Shown one piece after another: positions 59,746-64,000 of a DNA stretch of 64,000 bases. A program made the translations under genes and the position numbers. Within the stretch, counting starts at the first letter, position 1, and every line of letters starts with the position of its first letter. Source of the DNA: Edaphochlamys debaryana (Eukaryota; Chlorophyta; Chlorophyceae; Chlamydomonadales). The notes under the pieces are model-generated. The model did not search any database, was not told the origin of the DNA, and was given only the letters and a program-made list of their open reading frames with translations. The stretch lies in NCBI GenBank assembly GCA_016858145.1, contig JAEHOE010000030.1, forward strand, positions 496,001 through 560,000, written 5' to 3'.

Positions 59746-60531
59746 CGCGCGGGCGGGCAGGCGCCACGCCGGTTAGCGGGCATCCTCGCGCTCGGTCTGG
59801 GCTTCAGCGCGGGGGCTTGGACTAGCACACAATGACCCCGCTCTCAACGACACAGTGCAGGAGCAAGCAAGCAGGAGTGAGCCGTCGCTAGAGGCATTGC
59901 GGGCTGGGGGCTATCGGTTGTCCGTCCGATGTCGGTGGATGGTATGGACGGGTTCGTGCCAAAGCAAAATGCGAGCGAGGGCACGCCCGGTTCGTTCATC
60001 GTTGTGCAGATATCCTACCCTCATTCTATACCACTTACATGACGTTCGCTTCCTCAACATGGCGTTCGCTCCCGGCCCCTTTCGCTAGCAGTCCCCGGGG
60101 ACGACTCGGCCCAACTCGGCCGAAGGGGCGGGCAGTTGCCCCGCCAAGAGTCTGCTCGTTCCTGACGGGGCCTTCGTTACGCTTGCAGCTGTGCGTTTTG
60201 GTGCGGGCGCGACGGTACGCAGCAGGCGAGAGACTGACACGCGAGGTAGGGCCGGTAGTGCCTGGCCGCCGGTTGACAGGCTTTGTATGGGTCCGCGTGC
60301 TACGACATGGACGGTAATCGTGGGCATTATTAGCTAAGCCGCATGTCGCTGCGGCTGATGGGCGCAAAGCGATTCGGGCGTACAGGTCGCATGGGGCTAA
60401 CCGACGTAGAGTGACGAAGTTTGCGCTGCGCTCGGAGAGTATGAGATTAACGCAATCGCATCGATACTGTTCTCTTGATAAGCAAGTCACGCCTAGGAGC
60501 AAACTTAGCTCGTTGAAGTTGATTCCGGAAA

Positions 60532-63500
60532 ATGGCGGTCACCCTAGTCAAGGTAGGCCAGCGCGCCCAGCGATAAGCCATCCTTGGTTGTCAGCTGACG
60601 ACACCATGTCGGGTTGGTGCAGGCGACGGAATTGCTGATCGAGCAGGCTCTTAAAGACGTGGTGGACATTTCGGTCACCACCTCCAAGTCCGGCGTCGAG
60701 GAACTGAAGGCACTTGTGAGTACCTGTAATTACAGCCCTACAGTTGACCGAGTCGCGAACCCCCCGCGTGTGCCTGCGAGGCATCCCCTCCGACACCCTG
60801 GAGCTCAACTCCCTGCTTCGGTTGCCGCTATGTCAGCGTCGTCCCGACTCCTTAGGCACAGCTGCTGTAGACTGGCTGCCGCGGACTGTTCGCACCTGGC
60901 ACACGAACCTTTTCCCGCCCCACGCCGATCCGCTCCCCCCTTCCGGCCGTCAGCTTGCACCTTTCGCGCGCTCGCCCTCTACCCTGGGCGCCTCACCTCC
61001 CTCCCTGCACACGTCACCTTCCCCTCCGCTCACACGAGATATCCATCCCGGCTGGCTGCTAATGCCTGCCTTCCCCTGTCCTCACGGAAGCACCCACCCG
61101 TCGCTTCTGCGCCCCCCCTTTCACAAGTCAAACCCCCGCCCCTCGCCCCCGGCGTTACTTGTAACCCCCCGCCCGCAGCACGCCAACAGCGATGCCGCCG
61201 TGGGCCTCCAGACGCAGCTCGTGGCACAGCAGAGCGACATGATCGGGAAGCTCATTGCGCACAACGAGGCAACGCGCGCGACGCTCATGGTGCGAGCGCA
61301 TGGCGCTACGAGCAGCTGCGCGTGCGGGCCATCAGCGGGGGAGTGCTCCAAGCATGAGCGGTGCATGAGCGGTGCTCCTGCTCGCAGCGCGTAACGCGCA
61401 GCAACGCGCATAGCCGTTCAATGAAGTTGGACCCACGTGGTCATGTCACATGGTCCGCGCCCGCCCGTAACCCGTCGCCGTGACCCTCGTCCGCCCCCCC
61501 TCCCCCCCAGGACATGCATGTGGCCACCAAGGACGCCTTCCGCAGCACTCAGACCGCCGTGGTCCGCACGAGTGGGTGCGGGGCAGGGGGGCGAGTCACA
61601 GCGGGAAAAGCGGTGTGGGGCCAGGGCCATGACGACAAGTGTGGGGGCGGCACGCGTGGGTGGCCCCCTGCCTCACGTCCTCACGAGAGGCGCCGGGCTT
61701 CGGTGGTTGCCGCAACGTCGTACCGTTGCCTAACCTTGCCCCGCTCCCCACCGCTCCCCACACCCGCCCCCGACCCGACCCGCAGTGGAGCTCTGCATCA
61801 ACAACATGCACCGCACCCTGGCGCTGCAGGTGTGGGGCCAGGGGTGTGGGGCCAGGGGTGTGGGGCCAGGGGTGTGGGGCCAGGGGTGTGGGGCCAGGGG
61901 TGTGGGGCCAGGGGTGTGGGGCCAGGGGTTGTGCGGGTATTGGATGGCGTGTGACGCGCGCGATGGGGCCGGGGCTGGCAGGCAAGAGCCTCGGTCACAC
62001 GTGGATGCGCGGGAAGGGCGGCCAGGGGCGCGGGACTTCCCCCTAGGTGTGGGTTACGACTCCCTTGTTGATGGGAACGCCCCTCTGCCCTCCTCAGGCC
62101 GCCGTCACGCTGGTGGAGAAGTCGCCCATCGAGTACCAGGTGTGTGTGCGTGTGCTGTACGGCGTACGGCATTTGAGAGAGTGCGTCTGGGGGCTAGCCC
62201 TCGCGCTCAGCCCCTCCTTGCCGCTGCCCCTCTGCTTCAACTGTCCGTCTTACCCATTCCAACCCCAGTGCCAGCCCTGGCCCCATCGTCTCCCGCACGT
62301 GTATGCCATCCTCCACGGTCTTTGTCCTCCCAGCCAGCTTCACCCAGGCCCTCCCTACCGTCACCACCCCCGCCCGGCCCACCCTTTGTACACTCGCGCG
62401 CCTGTCCACTCCCACACCTCACCCTCCCTCCCTCTCACCGCCCACCCGCCCCCCTGCCTCCACCCCTCCCCAGGTGGTTTTCCCCAAGCCCGCCAAGAAG
62501 CCGTCCACCCTGGACCCCAGCCTGCAGGCCTTCAAGACCATGTTCAAGGAGATGGGGGTGGGTGGCAGGGATGAGAGGGGAGTCGGTGGGAGGGGTGGGA
62601 GAGGAGGGGTGCAGTCGGAAGGGTGGACTGGAGGGTGGGTGAGGCTGGGAGAGGGAGGGTACGCAGGGGAAGGGGCAGTGGCCGAGGAGGTGGCGGGTGG
62701 GCCAACCGTATTGACTACGTGAGGGCCGACGGAAGGGGTGGGCTCTTGGGTACGCAGTTTCGGGGCTAAGAGGCCTTCCCAGACATCGGTGCTTCTGAGA
62801 GGCCCGCCCCGCTCTCGTTGTAGCCCACTTAGCCCCATCGCCCTGCCCCCGCGGCTGCTGCTTGCAGTGCTGCCCTGGTACGCGCTCTCCGCCCCCACCG
62901 CCTCCCCCCTGGCCCCGCCCGGCCCCTTCCGCCCCCCACCCCACCCCATCCGACCCCGCCGCCTCTCCCTTTACGCCCCCCTCCCCCCCCCCCAGGAGGC
63001 GCTGCACATCAAGGACTCCAAGTACGCACTGCCCGAGAACGCAGTGGTCATCGACGACACCAGCTACCGGGTGGGTGGGAGGGTGGGTGGTTGTGTGGAT
63101 GAGGGGAACGGACCATTGGAAACGGAACTCCTCCCCTGGGTGGATGAGGGGATGAGGACCACTGAGAATGGGCGCGTGCCCTCACGCTTCGTATCGCATG
63201 TGGACAACCCCACCTGCCACCCCAACCTGACACCCCCGCCGCGCGCCCGCCCGCCCGTGTGCCGTGCCCCAGCTGCCGGCCACCCCCGAGCTCTCCACCG
63301 AGCTCATCAAGGTGGGTGGGGCAGGGGGGCAGGCGTCATCGGGGGGTGCGGGACGGCTCTTAGTGGACAAGGTTGTGTCCCCCTGCCGGGCCTTGGCTCC
63401 GATTTCGCCCAACCTAACCGCCTTGCGCACCCCCGTCGCGTCGGCTGTCACCCCGTATTCCCGCTTTCCTCCTCAACACCCCGTGCCAATGCCCCGTGTC

Positions 63501-64000
63501 CACCCCAAGCCCCAACTGACCAGCCCCCGCGGCTCACGTCCTGCTATTCCAGCTCCGTCTCATCGGCAGCTGACCCCTGCGCCCGACCTGTGCCCCGCCT
63601 CGCCGCGCCTCACCCTCGCTTGCCCCTCCACCTCCCCCTCTCCCCCCTCCCCCCCCTCCTCCCCCCCTCCCCCTGTCAGGTCATCCTCACCGACTCCCTG
63701 CGCGGCACCAGCACGCTGCTGCCCTCCAACGCGGTGGCGCTGGACGCCAGCCAGGCCGGCGCGCCGCCGGAGAAACAGTACTCGCAGGTGAGTCCGTGGT
63801 TCCTTTGCGGTGGCTCGTGGGAGGTTGGGTTGACAAGTGGTTGCTGCTTAACGGGCTGGGGAGCGGTACTCGCAGGCGAGTCCAAGGCGAGTCCTGGGTG
63901 GCAGGCTGGGGAGAAGGCAGTCCGTGATTCGTGTGCTGCTGGTGGGAGCAAGAGCGGGCAAGCCGCAGGCGGAGCCCTTGGGTGCCCTCGGACGGAGGGG
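60532..64000 (+). CDS. unknown protein, partly helical, 3'-truncated by the window edge
   Basis: Ten exons join in frame for 226 residues, and the gene runs off the window: 60532-60552, 60623-60715, 61179-61289, 61511-61571, 61786-61829, 62098-62139, 62474-62557, 62996-63070, 63273-63311, 63680-63787. The start MAVTLVK|ATELLIEQALKDVVDI is supported by an ATG followed directly by a good donor. Residues ~10-125 are polar and helix-rich (LQTQLVAQQSDMIGKLIAHN; VELCINNMHRTLALQ), compatible with a coiled coil. Later parts are mixed (VVFPKPAKKPSTLDPSLQAF; ALPENAVVIDDTSYR). There is no signal peptide, membrane helix or recognised domain. Intron 5 carries a 15-bp minisatellite starting at its donor. 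An internal scaffold or cytoskeletal/ciliary role would be a guess, and I do not assign one. Confidence 0.72.
61827..61931 (+). repeat. 15-bp minisatellite starting at the 5' splice site of intron 5
   Basis: About 6.5 near-perfect copies of GTGTGGGGCCAGGGG. The first copy begins exactly at the donor GTGTGG after exon 5 (ending 61829), so the 5' splice site is itself the repeat unit's start. The array is G-rich in sense. Confidence 0.93.

Larger units (their letters stand above)
57600..60531. other. intergenic: microsatellite and a tRNA-like element, no gene
   Basis: These 2.9 kb lie between the divergently transcribed RLK3 (minus) and the plus-strand gene starting at 60532. They contain a GT microsatellite (58607-58635), two GGCAGGYCTGGG-type repeats near 58712 and 58792, and the tRNA-like element at ~59645. 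No exon is supportable. Confidence 0.4.

Noticed and set aside
1..64000. Ribosomal RNA or standard tRNA genes
   Set aside because: No recognisable rRNA core sequences, and no region with correct A/B-box spacing plus a pairing acceptor stem was found by eye.

Overview
This is a nuclear genome window from a chlamydomonadalean (volvocine-type) green alga, very probably a Chlamydomonas relative. The evidence is high GC, genes cut into many short exons by GT-AG introns with GTGAGT/GTGCGT donors, long Ala/Gly/Pro-rich low-complexity protein stretches, a TGTAA-type polyadenylation signal after one gene, and a CRR1-like SBP/ankyrin protein architecture. I built all gene models by eye from splice sites and reading-frame continuity. 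Where the frame closes through every junction I say so.

Layout from left to right. (1) About 1.3-10.9 kb, minus strand: a 13-exon gene for a C2-domain protein with a PGYPPQ-rich tail. Its seventh intron is filled by a 5.5 kb minisatellite of 15-bp units. A near-identical ~320-bp repeat flanks the gene in inverted orientation (577-898 and 11955-12275). (2) About 13.1-14.2 kb: an uncertain Ala/Pro-rich minus-strand gene. (3) 15.2-21.2 kb, plus strand: two tandem four-helix MARVEL-like membrane proteins, the second with a Pro/Gly/Tyr-rich tail. (4) 21.2-23.8 kb: non-coding, with degenerate repeats. (5) 23.8-29.7 kb, minus: an 18-exon receptor-like protein kinase (RLK1: signal peptide, ectodomain, one membrane helix, complete kinase domain). 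(6) 30.3-31.0 kb: a proline-rich open stretch of doubtful status. (7) 32.7-39.9 kb, plus: a 14-exon, 1494-residue SBP-domain transcription factor with C-terminal ankyrin repeats. (8) 41.9-49.2 kb and 51.2-57.6 kb, minus: two tandem receptor-like kinases (RLK2, RLK3) with a ~450-480-residue insertion in the kinase N-lobe. RLK3 carries one frameshift and two in-frame stops and looks like a pseudogene. An inverted, intron-containing kinase gene fragment lies between them at 50.1-50.5 kb. (9) 60.5 kb to the right edge, plus: a multi-exon gene of unknown function, truncated by the window.

The most unusual signal is structural. In several unrelated genes, tandem repeats or duplicated exon-intron junctions start at, or within a few tens of bases of, a 5' splice site, with the G-rich strand in sense. 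They range from one duplicated junction, through exactly 139-bp-spaced triplication, to a 5.5 kb array with higher-order repeats. This suggests a recurrent way of lengthening introns from the donor side. The kinases share a conserved ectodomain/kinase exon plan, and RLK2 and RLK3 have near-identical stretches that run into introns, suggesting gene conversion.
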